Notes: generated from the sequence alone by a model not told the origin. A DNA stretch of 64,000 nt from Pseudomonadota bacterium (GCA_023400405.1 JAEXFD010000014.1:1-64000), one strand, 5' to 3'; positions 42,069 through 51,288 are shown, numbered from the stretch's first letter. Made by a program: numbers and translations.

Positions 42069-43562
42069 TTGAGCATGCCACGGGGGATCGTGACCATGCT
42101 GCGCCTGCTGTTTGCCCTGCTCCTGCTCGCTCTGCCCAACACGGCCCACGCCGACTGGTACGAGGCGAGCGCGCCGCATTTCCTCGTCTATGCCGATCGT
42201 GATTCGGACCGACTCCAGGCGTTCGCCACCAATCTCGAGCGTTTCGATCGCGTCATCCGGATCATGGTCGGTCAGAGCGATACCGAGATCGCGAAGGCGA
42301 GCCGCGTAACGGTCTTCATGGTCGACGACGTTGCCGCGGTGCAGACGCTTTTGGCCAATAAGGACATCGCCGGCTTCTTCGTGCCGCGCGCTTCGGGATC
42401 GTTCGCCGTGGTGCCGCAGAAATCGACCGAGGGCGGCGCGCTGGCGCTCAAGCCGCTCCAGGTTCTGCTGCACGAATATTCGCACTATCTGATGTGGAGC
42501 CTTTCGCCCGACACGCCCTACCCGGCCTGGCTGATCGAGGGCTTTGCGGAATTCAATGCCACAGCACGCTTCGAGAAGGACGGGTCGGTGCGGCTAGGCG
42601 AGCCGCCGCTCTATCGCGGAATCGGCATCATGAGTGGCAACAACATGAGCATCGACCGCCTACTAGGCCTCACGTCCAAGCCGATCGAGCCGGACGAGAT
42701 GGACGCCTTTTACGGCCGCGCCTGGCTGCTCACCCATTATCTTCGGATCGGGGCGCCCCAACGCAGCACCCAACTCGGCGCCTATGTGGCGGCCCTGACC
42801 GCCGGCAAACCACCGGCGGAAGCCGCCCGGGTCTTCGGCGACCTGAAGCAGCTCGATGGCGAACTCGAGGTCTACAAGAAGCGACGCATGCCGATCTCGA
42901 TCGTGCCGGGCGACCGGCTCGTGATCGCGCCGGTCGCACTGCGCAAGCTCAGCCCCGGCGCCGCCGCAACGATGGACGTGCGCATTCGTTCGAAAGTGAC
43001 GGCGAACCCGAAGACGGCGCCGGGGATTTTCGCCGATGCGGTGCGAGCGGCCGGACCCTATCCGGGGGACGCCGAAGCCCAATTGACGCTCGCCGGTACG
43101 GCCCTCGACGCGGGTGACTATCCGGCCGCGGGGGCCGCTTCCGACCGGGCGCTGGCCGCCGATCCGGAAGCGGTGCGTGCGCTGACCTACAAGGCGACCG
43201 CTGAGATGCTCGCGGCACGCAAGGCCAAGGACGCGAGCCCGCAACGCTGGATCGCGATCCGAGCCCTGCTTTCATCGGCCAACCGGCTCGATCCGCGCGA
43301 CCCGGTGCCGCTGCTGCTCTATTATCGCAGTTATACCGATCAGGGCGTCGCACCGCCGCAGATTGCCAAGCAAGGTCTCAAGGCCGCCTTTCTGCTCGCA
43401 CCCTATGATCCCTCGCTCCGCGTCCGGACGGCAATCATGTACCTGCGCGACCGGGATGCTGCGAACGCACGAACCCTGCTTTGCCCCGCTCGTCTATGCG
43501 CCACATGCCGGCGCAACTGGCGTCACGGCGGCGGCAGTCGTCGCGAAGATCGATGCAGGTGA
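42069..43562 (+). CDS. Secreted HExxH metallopeptidase-like protein (first of tandem pair, 3' frameshift)
   Basis: As read, 497 residues. A signal peptide (to about residue 28, AHA-DW) precedes a gluzincin-like domain: HEYSH at 135-139 supplies two zinc ligands and catalytic Glu, and Glu157 in EGFAEF is the probable third ligand. The C-terminal half is a TPR-like helical region with AAAASDRALAADPEAV-type repeats. Compared with its neighbour at 43776, the last 26 residues are out of frame. Removing one base in 43480-43487 restores homology and extends the product to a stop at 43612-43614. The TTG start is supported by GGAGAGG. Function unknown; DUF1570-like. Confidence 0.8.
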   Translation: MSMPRGIVTMLRLLFALLLLALPNTAHADWYEASAPHFLVYADRDSDRLQAFATNLERFDRVIRIMVGQSDTEIAKASRVTVFMVDDVAAVQTLLANKDIAGFFVPRASGSFAVVPQKSTEGGALALKPLQVLLHEYSHYLMWSLSPDTPYPAWLIEGFAEFNATARFEKDGSVRLGEPPLYRGIGIMSGNNMSIDRLLGLTSKPIEPDEMDAFYGRAWLLTHYLRIGAPQRSTQLGAYVAALTAGKPPAEAARVFGDLKQLDGELEVYKKRRMPISIVPGDRLVIAPVALRKLSPGAAATMDVRIRSKVTANPKTAPGIFADAVRAAGPYPGDAEAQLTLAGTALDAGDYPAAGAASDRALAADPEAVRALTYKATAEMLAARKAKDASPQRWIAIRALLSSANRLDPRDPVPLLLYYRSYTDQGVAPPQIAKQGLKAAFLLAPYDPSLRVRTAIMYLRDRDAANARTLLCPARLCATCRRNWRHGGGSRREDRCR

Positions 43563-43775
43563 TATCGATGGTGCGATCAGAGCATTGGACAGCTCGGCGG
43601 GCAATGGCGCGTAGGCTCGACAGGATTAGCCTTCGACGACACGAATTGCTCAATGGTGATTGCGGGCGTCCTTATATCCGCCTGCGCCTGGAGCACCACG
43701 ATTCGGCTTCACTCCCGGTTCGACGTTGAAGTAGTGAAGGACGATCAGAGTAGTCGATTGCGATGGGGGGAACGA

Positions 43776-45368
43776 GTGGTTCGAGCACTGTTGGCGGCAC
43801 TGTTGCTTACTGCTCTAGGCGTCGGCTCCGCACGGGCGGACTGGTATCGGGCTGAGACGCGCCACTTCATCATCATCGCGGACGAGCGGCCGGATCGTAT
43901 CGCCGCAAGGGCGAAGGCGTTGGAACGCTATGATCGGGCCCTGCGCATCTTTCACCACATTCCCGATCCCGATGTTGCGCCGGTCAATCGCGTCACGGTG
44001 TTCGTCGTCCGCTCCGTGGCGGCGATCGAAGCGCTTGGCGTGCCAGGGGCTGCGGGCTTCTACCGCCCAGTTGCAAGTCGACCGGTCGCCTTCACGCCCG
44101 AGCGTGGCGAAAGCGATCCCAGGGGAACGATAAATCGAACGCCCGAAGCCTATCAGCTCGATCCGGAATCGGTGCTGCGCCACGAATATGCGCATCATTT
44201 CATGTTCAACAGCTGGTCCGCCCAAGCGGCTCCACTTTGGTTCACCGAGGGTTTCGCCGAATTCCACGCCACCGCGATGACGGGTTCGGACGGCTCAATC
44301 ACGTTCGGGCAGATCCCATTTTATCGCGGCGACAACTTTCTTTACTGGCATGGCTGCGACGAGAATCGGATTTTGACGACATCCGACCTGTCCAAACTCC
44401 CTCCCTGCGGCGTTTCAGACATTTATGCCTATGGCTGGCTGACAATGGACTATTTGCTCTTGGAGGAAGGCGGACGTGCAAAGCTCGGCGCCTACCTGAA
44501 GGCGATCAATGAGGGCCAACCGCTCTCTAAGGCGGCCGAGGTGTTCGGCGATCTCAATGCCTTCGAGAAGCGATTGGTGGCGCGGCTCAATGCTCGCAAG
44601 CTGCCCGCATTCACGGTCGTCGCGGCGGACCTGAAGGTCGCCGAGCCGACGGTGCGCAAGCTGACGCCCGGCGAAGCGGCCACGATCCAGGTCCGGATCC
44701 GCTCGAACGCGGGCGTCACGAAAGAAGATGCCGAAAGCGTCTATCGACAGGCCGAGCGGGCGGCAGCGCCTTACCCGGACGACGCCGGCGCACAGCTCGC
44801 ACTGGCGGAGGCTGCTTTCGACGCCAAGCATTATGACGCCACCGAAGCGGCCGCCCGACGCGCGATTGCGGCCGACCCCAAGGCCAGCAAGGCGATGCTT
44901 TACCTCGGTCGCGCGAAAATCGAAGAAGCTCGGGCTGCAAAAGCCAGGGATGCCGCGGCTTGGACGGAAGCACGGCGCTGGTTTCTGGCGGCCAACCGAG
45001 TCGATCCGGACGATGCCGAGCCGTTGGTCGATTATTTCACCAGCTTCGTGATCGCGGGCCAGGCGCCCACCGCAAATGCCAAAGCCGGTTTGCTGCAGGC
45101 GGCCAACATTGCCCCTCAGGACAGCGATTTGTTCCTCATCGTGACCTATGCGTATTTGCGCGACAATGAGCCTGGCCTCGCTCGGGATTCGCTTCGTGCC
45201 CTCGCCTATTATCCCCATTCGAACGGCGCTTCGGTCGCTCGGGCCTTGATGGCCATGATCGACCGTGGCGATATCGCCGCAGCCCGCGCCAAGCTGGAAG
45301 CCCGAATCCGGGACCCGGAGGCCGCGGCCGAGGAGGACAAGAAGAAGCCTGACGGTCAGCTGAGGTAA
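43776..45368 (+). CDS. Secreted HExxH metallopeptidase-like protein (second of tandem pair)
   Basis: A 530-residue paralogue of the protein at 42069. The signal peptide (to about residue 21, ARA-DW) is followed by HEYAH (136-140) and Glu158 in EGFAEF, the set expected for a zinc metalloprotease. Residues about 250-300 and 350-520 include TPR-like helices ending in an acidic/lysine tail. The common N-terminus of both mature proteins, ADWYxAxxxHF, shows a recent duplication. GTG at 43776 is chosen because GGGGGG precedes it and the signal peptide begins there; a longer frame is unlikely. Substrate unknown. Confidence 0.8.
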   Translation: MVRALLAALLLTALGVGSARADWYRAETRHFIIIADERPDRIAARAKALERYDRALRIFHHIPDPDVAPVNRVTVFVVRSVAAIEALGVPGAAGFYRPVASRPVAFTPERGESDPRGTINRTPEAYQLDPESVLRHEYAHHFMFNSWSAQAAPLWFTEGFAEFHATAMTGSDGSITFGQIPFYRGDNFLYWHGCDENRILTTSDLSKLPPCGVSDIYAYGWLTMDYLLLEEGGRAKLGAYLKAINEGQPLSKAAEVFGDLNAFEKRLVARLNARKLPAFTVVAADLKVAEPTVRKLTPGEAATIQVRIRSNAGVTKEDAESVYRQAERAAAPYPDDAGAQLALAEAAFDAKHYDATEAAARRAIAADPKASKAMLYLGRAKIEEARAAKARDAAAWTEARRWFLAANRVDPDDAEPLVDYFTSFVIAGQAPTANAKAGLLQAANIAPQDSDLFLIVTYAYLRDNEPGLARDSLRALAYYPHSNGASVARALMAMIDRGDIAAARAKLEARIRDPEAAAEEDKKKPDGQLR

Positions 45369-45443
45369 GCCGCCCGCGACGTGCGCTTGAACCGCGGCCG
45401 CTTTTGCCCGAAAGCAGCGCCGCCAAGCGGAGGTTCGGGTCGG

Positions 45444-46961
45444 ATGATGCGTCGGTTGCTGATGGTCGTGGCGCTGGTCCTCGCCTGGGCGGCGCCCGCT
45501 CATGCCGATGACATCTCCGCCTCGGCGCGCGGCGTGGTGCGGATCGTCACCATCGCGGTGGTCGATGACGAAGTGGTGGGCTTCGGCCATGGCAGCGGCT
45601 TCGCGGTCGCGCCCAATCGTATCGTCACTAACGCCCATGTCGTCGAGCTCGCCTCGCGCTATCCCGACAATGTCGTGATCGGCGTCGTCCCGTCGGAAGG
45701 CGACAAGTCCTATCAGGGCAAGCTGATCAAGATCGACACGGCGCGCGATCTGGCGCTCATCGAATTCACCGGCGTCCGCCTGCCGCCGCTCACCTTGTTC
45801 AACGGCAAGGTGGGCGACGGCGATTCGCTGGTGGCGCTCGGCTATCCCGGCAATGTCGATGTCGCCACGGCCCGCTCGGCGGCGGACTTCATCACGCCGC
45901 AGAGCCCGGTACGCTCGCAGGGCGGCTTTGCCGGGCTGCGCAATTTGAGCGGCACCGGCGTGCTGCTTCACACTGCGAGCATCGCGCGCGGCAATTCGGG
46001 CGGGCCGCTGCTCGATCGCTGCGGCCGGGTACTCGGCGTCAATTCGGCGATCACGCATAACGACGATGGCGATTCGACCTTCGCCTTCGCGATCGCCGGC
46101 AGCGAGCTCGCCGCCTTCCTCAACGAAGCGAAACAGCCCTTTGCCAGTGTCGACGTGCCCTGCACCAGCGTCGAGGACCAGATCGCCGCCGAGCGCAGCG
46201 CCGACGAGAAGGCGCGCGCCGATGCCGAGGCCCAGGCCCAGGCCGATGCGGCCAAGGCAGCGGCGGAGCGGCAGGACGAACTCACCCAGGCGCGCAACCG
46301 CGCCGAGACGACGCGCGAGAACTTCATGGCCGGCGCGGCGGTGCTGCTCGTGCTCGGGGCGCTGGCGGTCGGCGGCGCCGGGCTGCTGCTCTCGCGCGAA
46401 CGCAAGCGCGAGGCGATCTGGGTCGCCGCGGGTGGCGGCGTGCTGATGATCGGCGCGGTCGCCTTGTTCCTCAGCCGCCCGGGTTTCGACGAGAGCAAGG
46501 TGGTGGGCGTCCCCAAGGCCGCGAGCCCCCGACCCGCCGTGCCCCAGGCCGCCCAGGGGAAGCTGCTCTGCACTCTGGTGCCGGAACGCAGCCGGATCAC
46601 CGTCACCGCCACGCCCAAGGTCGATCTCGATATCGGCGCCGACGGCTGCATCAACGGGCGCACCCAATATGCCGAATCAGGCACGCATTGGCAGCGGATC
46701 CTGGTGCCCGATCAGGAAGCGACCGTCTCGGTGCTCGACTTCGATCCGGCGACCCGCACCTATACCAACACGCGCTACCTGCTCTCCTCCGAGCAGATGA
46801 AGGCCGCCCGCGATTTGCGGAAGACGGTGCCGCTGAAGATCTGCTCCTCGGACCAGGCCAAGCGCGCCGAGCTCGCCACGCAGCAGCAATCGATCCGTGC
46901 GACGCTGCCGCCCGTCTATAACGAGAAGCTCGTTTACCGCTGCGCGCCGGCGGCGGAGTAG
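45444..46961 (+). CDS. Membrane-anchored trypsin-like serine protease
   Basis: A 505-residue protein: signal peptide (about 1-21), then a chymotrypsin/HtrA-like domain with the triad His65 (TNAHVV), Asp102 (ARDLALI) and Ser185 (RGNSGGP). An Ala/Glu/Arg-rich coiled coil (about 250-290), two close hydrophobic segments (about 300-320 and 327-347) and a C-terminal domain of about 130 residues with two cysteines follow. There is no PDZ domain, so it is not DegP. It lies 75 bp after the tandem metallopeptidase-like genes on the same strand, so the three may be one unit. Confidence 0.85.
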   Translation: MMRRLLMVVALVLAWAAPAHADDISASARGVVRIVTIAVVDDEVVGFGHGSGFAVAPNRIVTNAHVVELASRYPDNVVIGVVPSEGDKSYQGKLIKIDTARDLALIEFTGVRLPPLTLFNGKVGDGDSLVALGYPGNVDVATARSAADFITPQSPVRSQGGFAGLRNLSGTGVLLHTASIARGNSGGPLLDRCGRVLGVNSAITHNDDGDSTFAFAIAGSELAAFLNEAKQPFASVDVPCTSVEDQIAAERSADEKARADAEAQAQADAAKAAAERQDELTQARNRAETTRENFMAGAAVLLVLGALAVGGAGLLLSRERKREAIWVAAGGGVLMIGAVALFLSRPGFDESKVVGVPKAASPRPAVPQAAQGKLLCTLVPERSRITVTATPKVDLDIGADGCINGRTQYAESGTHWQRILVPDQEATVSVLDFDPATRTYTNTRYLLSSEQMKAARDLRKTVPLKICSSDQAKRAELATQQQSIRATLPPVYNEKLVYRCAPAAE

Positions 46962-46967
46962 AAAATA

Positions 46968-47435
46968 CTATCCGCGATCGACGCGCGCGACGAAGCACCC
47001 GCGCTTCGCATTGTGAACGTGCAGATACGCCACAGTGGAATCGACGAAAAATCGCGCGATCAACGGCTCGAGCGCGCTGCCGTCGATCACTTCGGCATCG
47101 GTCATCATCCCCTGGGCATCATAGGCGCGGACCGAGAGCAGTCGGATTGCGAGCTGTTCAGGAATCTCGTCCGCATAATGCGCCGCCTGCTCCGCGCCTT
47201 CGCGCACGAAGATCGCATGGCTGGCGCGATACGGCGTGTCGGCCGCCTGATGCAGATGGTTGAGCAGCAGTACCGTCTCGCCCGGTTCGGCATCCTCGAG
47301 CGAGATGCGGCACGGGAAGCCGGGCTTGGCATCCACCGTCATGCGGATCACTCCGCGTTCGGCGAGCGCCGCATCGGAAAGGCCATAGAGCGGCGCGAAC
47401 GGCGCCGGATCGAGTCCGCGGATCACATAGCTCAT
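46968..47435 (-). CDS. DUF1203 domain protein
   Basis: A 155-residue cytosolic protein. The DUF1203 pattern is visible in GFPCRISLEDAEPGETVLLL (near residues 39-58), PYRASHAIFVREGA (near 69-82) and the C-terminal VAYLHVHNAKRGCF. Function is unknown. Its start overlaps the ada stop by four bases, so it is co-expressed with the alkylation-damage regulator; a role in that response is only a guess. Confidence 0.88.
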   Translation of the reverse strand: MSYVIRGLDPAPFAPLYGLSDAALAERGVIRMTVDAKPGFPCRISLEDAEPGETVLLLNHLHQAADTPYRASHAIFVREGAEQAAHYADEIPEQLAIRLLSVRAYDAQGMMTDAEVIDGSALEPLIARFFVDSTVAYLHVHNAKRGCFVARVDRG

Positions 47436-48472
47436 CGTTCATTTTCCTCCCGCGCCAGCAGCGCTCGCTTGCGATCCGGGCCATAGGCATAGCCGCCGGT
47501 GCCGCCGCCGCTCGGCAGCACGCGGTGGCAGGGCACGACGACGGCGACCGGATTGGCGCCACAGGCGCTGCCCACCGCGCGCACGGCCGCCGGGCTCCCC
47601 GCCGCCGCGGCGATCTGGGCATAGCTGCGCGTCTCGCCCGCGGGGATCGCACGGAGCGCGGCCCAGACCGCCTCCTGGAAGGCCGTGCCCTGGACATCGA
47701 GCGGCAAGTCGCGGTCGCGCCCGGGCGCCTCGACTTCGGCGACGACGCGCGCGGCCAGTGCGGCAAGCGCGCCGCCGCCCTGCACGATCTCGGCGGCCGG
47801 AAAGCGCCGCCCCAGCGCCAGTGCGTCCTCGTCGAACGCGATGCGGCAAAGCCCCTTGTCGGTCGCGGCGATCAGCAGGGGCCCCAGGCTGGTCTGGGCG
47901 ATCGTCCAGCGGATCGTCACGCCGATCCCGCCGCGTCGCCAAGCGCTCGGCGTCATGCCCAGCCGGGCATTGGCGGTTTCGTAAAAGCGGCTCGGCGCGG
48001 AATAACCTGCCTCGTAGATCGCGCCGGTGACGTTGCCCTCGCCCTCAAGCGCCGCGGCCGCCCGCCGGGCCCGCAGGCCGCGGGCATAGGCGGCGGGCGT
48101 GACGCCGGTCGCGCGCTTGAACAGCCGGTGGAAATGATGCGGCGCATAGCCCACGGCAGCCGCCAGCGCGTCGAGGGGCACGCTCTCCTCCGCCGCCTCG
48201 AGCATCGCCACGGCCCGCGCCACCGCCACGCGGTCGCGCCCGGCCTCGTCGGGCTTGCAGCGCAGGCACGCCCGATAACCCGCGGCGCGCGCGGCGGGCG
48301 GATCGGCGAAGAAGGCGATGTTCTCGCGCTTCGGGCGCCGGGCAGGGCAGCTCGGCTTGCAATAGATGCCGGTGGTCTTGACCGCGATCACCACGCGGCC
48401 ATCCCAGTCGCGGTCGCGCGCCTGGAACGCGGTCCAGGCGGCGTCATCGGAAAGCGTGGGATCCTGTTCCAT
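47432..48472 (-). CDS. ada: Bifunctional Ada regulator / methylated-DNA--cysteine methyltransferase
   Basis: A 346-residue fusion. N-terminal zinc domain with Cys38, Cys42, Cys69 and Cys72 (phosphotriester acceptor Cys38), an AraC-type HTH (about 83-180, HHFHRLFKRATGVTP), and a C-terminal O6-methylguanine methyltransferase with acceptor Cys315 in PCHRV. It repairs alkylated DNA and, once methylated, activates the adaptive response. All key residues are present. ATG 48472 starts at the conserved region; GTG/ATG codons upstream remain possible. Confidence 0.95.
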   Translation of the reverse strand: MEQDPTLSDDAAWTAFQARDRDWDGRVVIAVKTTGIYCKPSCPARRPKRENIAFFADPPAARAAGYRACLRCKPDEAGRDRVAVARAVAMLEAAEESVPLDALAAAVGYAPHHFHRLFKRATGVTPAAYARGLRARRAAAALEGEGNVTGAIYEAGYSAPSRFYETANARLGMTPSAWRRGGIGVTIRWTIAQTSLGPLLIAATDKGLCRIAFDEDALALGRRFPAAEIVQGGGALAALAARVVAEVEAPGRDRDLPLDVQGTAFQEAVWAALRAIPAGETRSYAQIAAAAGSPAAVRAVGSACGANPVAVVVPCHRVLPSGGGTGGYAYGPDRKRALLAREENER

Positions 48473-48677
48473 GCCGCCGATATACGCTCCGCCAGAGCAC
48501 GCGCACATCCCGCCGCTTGCGCCCAAAGCCCAGTCTGTGATGACGACCCGGACGGGCCCTTCCTTGACCTTTTCGCGTTTCGAGGCCATATGCGCGGCCA
48601 TCGAGCCTTATGGCAGCGTGATCGGACGCACGGCGTCCCGGCCACGGCTCGGTCGATTTCACGGCTTCCCTAGTCAC

Positions 48678-48701
48678 GCGGGTCGTCTTTTTTAGACCCG
48701 C
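48678..48701. promoter_or_regulatory. Stem-loop with T6 loop in the 5' region of the DEAD-box gene
   Basis: GCGGGTC (48678-48684) pairs perfectly with GACCCGC (48695-48701) around a loop holding six consecutive T. It lies about 55 bases before the helicase ATG. DEAD-box genes in proteobacteria often have structured, cold-responsive leaders, so a 5'-UTR regulatory hairpin is possible; on the minus strand it would look like a weak terminator upstream of ada. The rest of the 282-bp gap shows no gene. Confidence 0.45.
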
Positions 48702-48754
48702 CTTCGCGCCCGGATTCCGTCCGTGGCGCGCCGGCCGTATGCACAGGAATTCCA

Positions 48755-50230
48755 ATGTTGTTCAAAGAACTCGGTCTCTCGGAGACCGTTCTCGCCGCGC
48801 TTGCCGCCAAGGGCTATAGCGAGGCGACGCCGATCCAGGCCAAGTCGATCCCGTCGCTGCTCGAAGGGCGCGACCTGCTCGGCATCGCCCAGACCGGCAC
48901 CGGCAAGACCGCGGCGTTCATGCTTCCCTCGATCGACCGGCTGGTCGCTTCGGGCAAGCGTGCCCAACCGCGCGGCTGCCGCATGCTCGTCCTCGCGCCG
49001 ACGCGCGAGCTCGCCAGCCAGATCGCCGACCAGGCCCGCCATTATGCCAAGGGCACCAAGCTTAGCGTCGCCACCGTGTTCGGCGGCACCTCGATCCACA
49101 AGAACAAGACTGATCTCGCCAAGGGCGTCGACATCGTCGTCGCCACGCCGGGCCGCCTCGTCGACCTGATCGACCAATGCTATGCGATCCTGCTCGGCCT
49201 CGAGATCCTGGTGCTCGACGAAGCCGACCAGATGATGGACCTGGGCTTCATCCACGCCCTGAAGCGCATCGTTCGCGAGCTTCCCTCGAAGCGCCAGACG
49301 CTGTTCTTCTCGGCGACGATGCCGAAGACGATCCGCGAGCTCGCCGGCCAGTTTATCAAGGATCCGGTCGAAGTGAAGGTCACGCCCGAGGCGACCACCG
49401 CCGAGCGCGTCGACCAGAGCGTCACCTTCGTTCGCCAGGACGAGAAGCAGGCGCTGCTGACCATCCTGCTGCGCGAGACCGAGATCGATCGCGCGCTGGT
49501 CTTCACCCGCGCCAAGCATGGCGCCGATCGCGTCGTGCGCCAGCTCGCCGGCAATGGCATCAAGGCCAATGCCATCCACGGCAACAAGAGCCAGCCGCAG
49601 CGCGAGCGTGCGCTCGGCGAGTTCCGCAGCGGTTCGGTGAAGATCCTGGTCGCGACCGACATCGCCGCGCGCGGCATCGACGTGTCGGGCGTCAGCCACG
49701 TCTTCAATTTCGAGCTGCCCAACGTCCCGGACCAATATGTCCACCGCATCGGCCGCACCGCGCGCGCCGGCAATGACGGGATGGCGATCAGCTTCTGTGC
49801 CGATGACGAGCGACCCTATCTGCGCGACATCGAGCGGCTGATCCGCCAGAAGCTGGCAGTGGTGCCGCTGCCGGAGGGCTTCGTCGCGGCTGCCGAGAAG
49901 ATCAAGTCGAGCCGCGTCAATGTCGCGCCGACTCGCGAGGAGCAGAATGGCCGCAACGGCCGCTCGATGCAGCGCGACGGTCGCCGCCCGGGCCAGCCGC
50001 AGCGCCAGCGCCGCGACGATCGCCCCCGTGGCGACCAGCCGCGCCGCGACGGCCATGCGCCGCGTCCGGAAGCGGGGGGCGCCGCGGCCGGCGAGCCGCG
50101 TCCGCGTCGTTTCGATGCGCAGCCGCAGGGCGAGCAGCCGCGCAACTATGCCCGGCCCAAGCGCAAGTGGCAGCCGCGGCCGACCGGCAATGGCGGCGGC
50201 CAGCGCCAGGGCGGCGGGCGCGGGCGCTAA
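48755..50230 (+). CDS. DEAD-box RNA helicase (RhlE-like)
   Basis: A 491-residue ATP-dependent RNA helicase. Q-motif at ATPIQ near 25-29, Walker A AQTGTGKT at 45-52, DEAD at 155-158, FSATMPK near 186 and HRIGRTARAG near 330 form the two RecA-like domains (to about 370). The remaining 110 residues are a basic, Arg/Gly/Gln/Pro-rich tail (QRQRRDDRPRGDQPRRD) ending in GGGRGR, as in RhlE-type helicases acting in ribosome assembly, RNA decay and cold adaptation. The tail may drive RNA-dependent condensation. Confidence 0.95.
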   Translation: MLFKELGLSETVLAALAAKGYSEATPIQAKSIPSLLEGRDLLGIAQTGTGKTAAFMLPSIDRLVASGKRAQPRGCRMLVLAPTRELASQIADQARHYAKGTKLSVATVFGGTSIHKNKTDLAKGVDIVVATPGRLVDLIDQCYAILLGLEILVLDEADQMMDLGFIHALKRIVRELPSKRQTLFFSATMPKTIRELAGQFIKDPVEVKVTPEATTAERVDQSVTFVRQDEKQALLTILLRETEIDRALVFTRAKHGADRVVRQLAGNGIKANAIHGNKSQPQRERALGEFRSGSVKILVATDIAARGIDVSGVSHVFNFELPNVPDQYVHRIGRTARAGNDGMAISFCADDERPYLRDIERLIRQKLAVVPLPEGFVAAAEKIKSSRVNVAPTREEQNGRNGRSMQRDGRRPGQPQRQRRDDRPRGDQPRRDGHAPRPEAGGAAAGEPRPRRFDAQPQGEQPRNYARPKRKWQPRPTGNGGGQRQGGGRGR

Positions 50231-50265
50231 GCTCCGGACGCAGCCTGCCGTCGGCTGACCATCAT

Positions 50266-50281
50266 TTCCCGGGCACGGGAA
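50266..50281. terminator. Weak terminator-like hairpin between convergent genes
   Basis: TTCCCG-GGCA-CGGGAA forms a perfect 6-bp stem in the 58-bp gap between the helicase and agmatine deiminase stops. No long T-run follows on either strand, so termination is only plausible. Confidence 0.35.
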
Positions 50282-50288
50282 CTGGCGG

Positions 50289-51266
50289 TCAGCGCGCCGG
50301 GATCTGCTGGCTGATGCAATGGAAGCTGCCCCCGCCGGTCAGGATATGATCGGCGCGCTGGCCGATAATCGCGCGGCCGGGGAACAGCGCGGCGAGCGCA
50401 TCGAGCGCCGCCTGGTCGTTCTCCTGCCCGTAAAGCGGCACCACGACCGCGGCGTTGCCGATATAGAAGTTCATGTAGCTTGCGGGGACGATTTCTTCCT
50501 CTTCGTTGAGCACGCGTCCCGGCGAGGGGAAGCGCACCACCTCGACGCCGAACGCCTCGGCCCGGCGCGCGGCATCCTGATAGACGCGCCAATTGGGATC
50601 GTTCTCGCTCGCCTCGGGAATCAGCAGCCGGTTCTCGCCGACGAAGCGCGCAAGATTGTCGACATGGCCGTCGGTATGGTCGTTGAGCAGGCCGTTGCCG
50701 AGCCACAACACGTCGCTGTAGCCGAGATCGGCTTTGAGCAGCGCCTCGACATCCGCCTTGGAAAGCTGCGGGTTGCGATTGCGGTTGAGCAGGCATTGCT
50801 CCGTGGTGACCACCAGCCCGGTGCCGTCGCCGTCGATCGCGCCGCCTTCCAGGATCCAGGAATGATCGTCGACCTCCAGCTTCGCGCGCCTCGCAAGCCG
50901 CAGCCCGATATCGTCGTCGCCAGGCAAGTCATATTTCCCGCCCCAGCCATTGAAGCCGAAGTCGTGCGCGGTGCCGTCGCCGCCGATGATCGCCGCGGTG
51001 TCGCGCAGCCAGATGTCCCCGAACGGCTCGACCACGATCTTGGCGAAGTCGCCCGCACGCTGCTTCGCCGCCGCGGCCGCCTCCGCATCGGCGGCGACCA
51101 GGATCACCGTCTCGCCGCGCCCTTCGGCATGCACGGCGCGGGCAAAGGCCGTGACTTCATCGCGCGCCGGCTCAAGATCCTCGACCCAAAGTTCTGGATG
51201 GCTCGGAAAGCCGATCCATACGGCGTCATGCTTGGCCCATTCGGGCTTGGGGGGCGCAATCGTCAT
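50289..51266 (-). CDS. Agmatine deiminase
   Basis: A 325-residue penta-beta/alpha-propeller guanidino-modifying enzyme that converts agmatine to N-carbamoylputrescine and ammonia, a step in putrescine synthesis. Typical motifs are PFGDIWLRDTAAI near residue 80, FNGWGGKYD near 105, the acidic/His pair in LLNDHTDGHVDNLARF near 195, and the nucleophile Cys317 in GGGSFHCISQQ. The ATG at 51266 follows GGGGGCGCAGCC. The partner N-carbamoylputrescine amidase gene is not adjacent. It lies downstream of an M28 peptidase gene on the same strand, with a hairpin in between. Confidence 0.92.
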   Translation of the reverse strand: MTIAPPKPEWAKHDAVWIGFPSHPELWVEDLEPARDEVTAFARAVHAEGRGETVILVAADAEAAAAAKQRAGDFAKIVVEPFGDIWLRDTAAIIGGDGTAHDFGFNGWGGKYDLPGDDDIGLRLARRAKLEVDDHSWILEGGAIDGDGTGLVVTTEQCLLNRNRNPQLSKADVEALLKADLGYSDVLWLGNGLLNDHTDGHVDNLARFVGENRLLIPEASENDPNWRVYQDAARRAEAFGVEVVRFPSPGRVLNEEEEIVPASYMNFYIGNAAVVVPLYGQENDQAALDALAALFPGRAIIGQRADHILTGGGSFHCISQQIPAR

Positions 51267-51288
51267 GGCTGCGCCCCCTAGCCGATTC

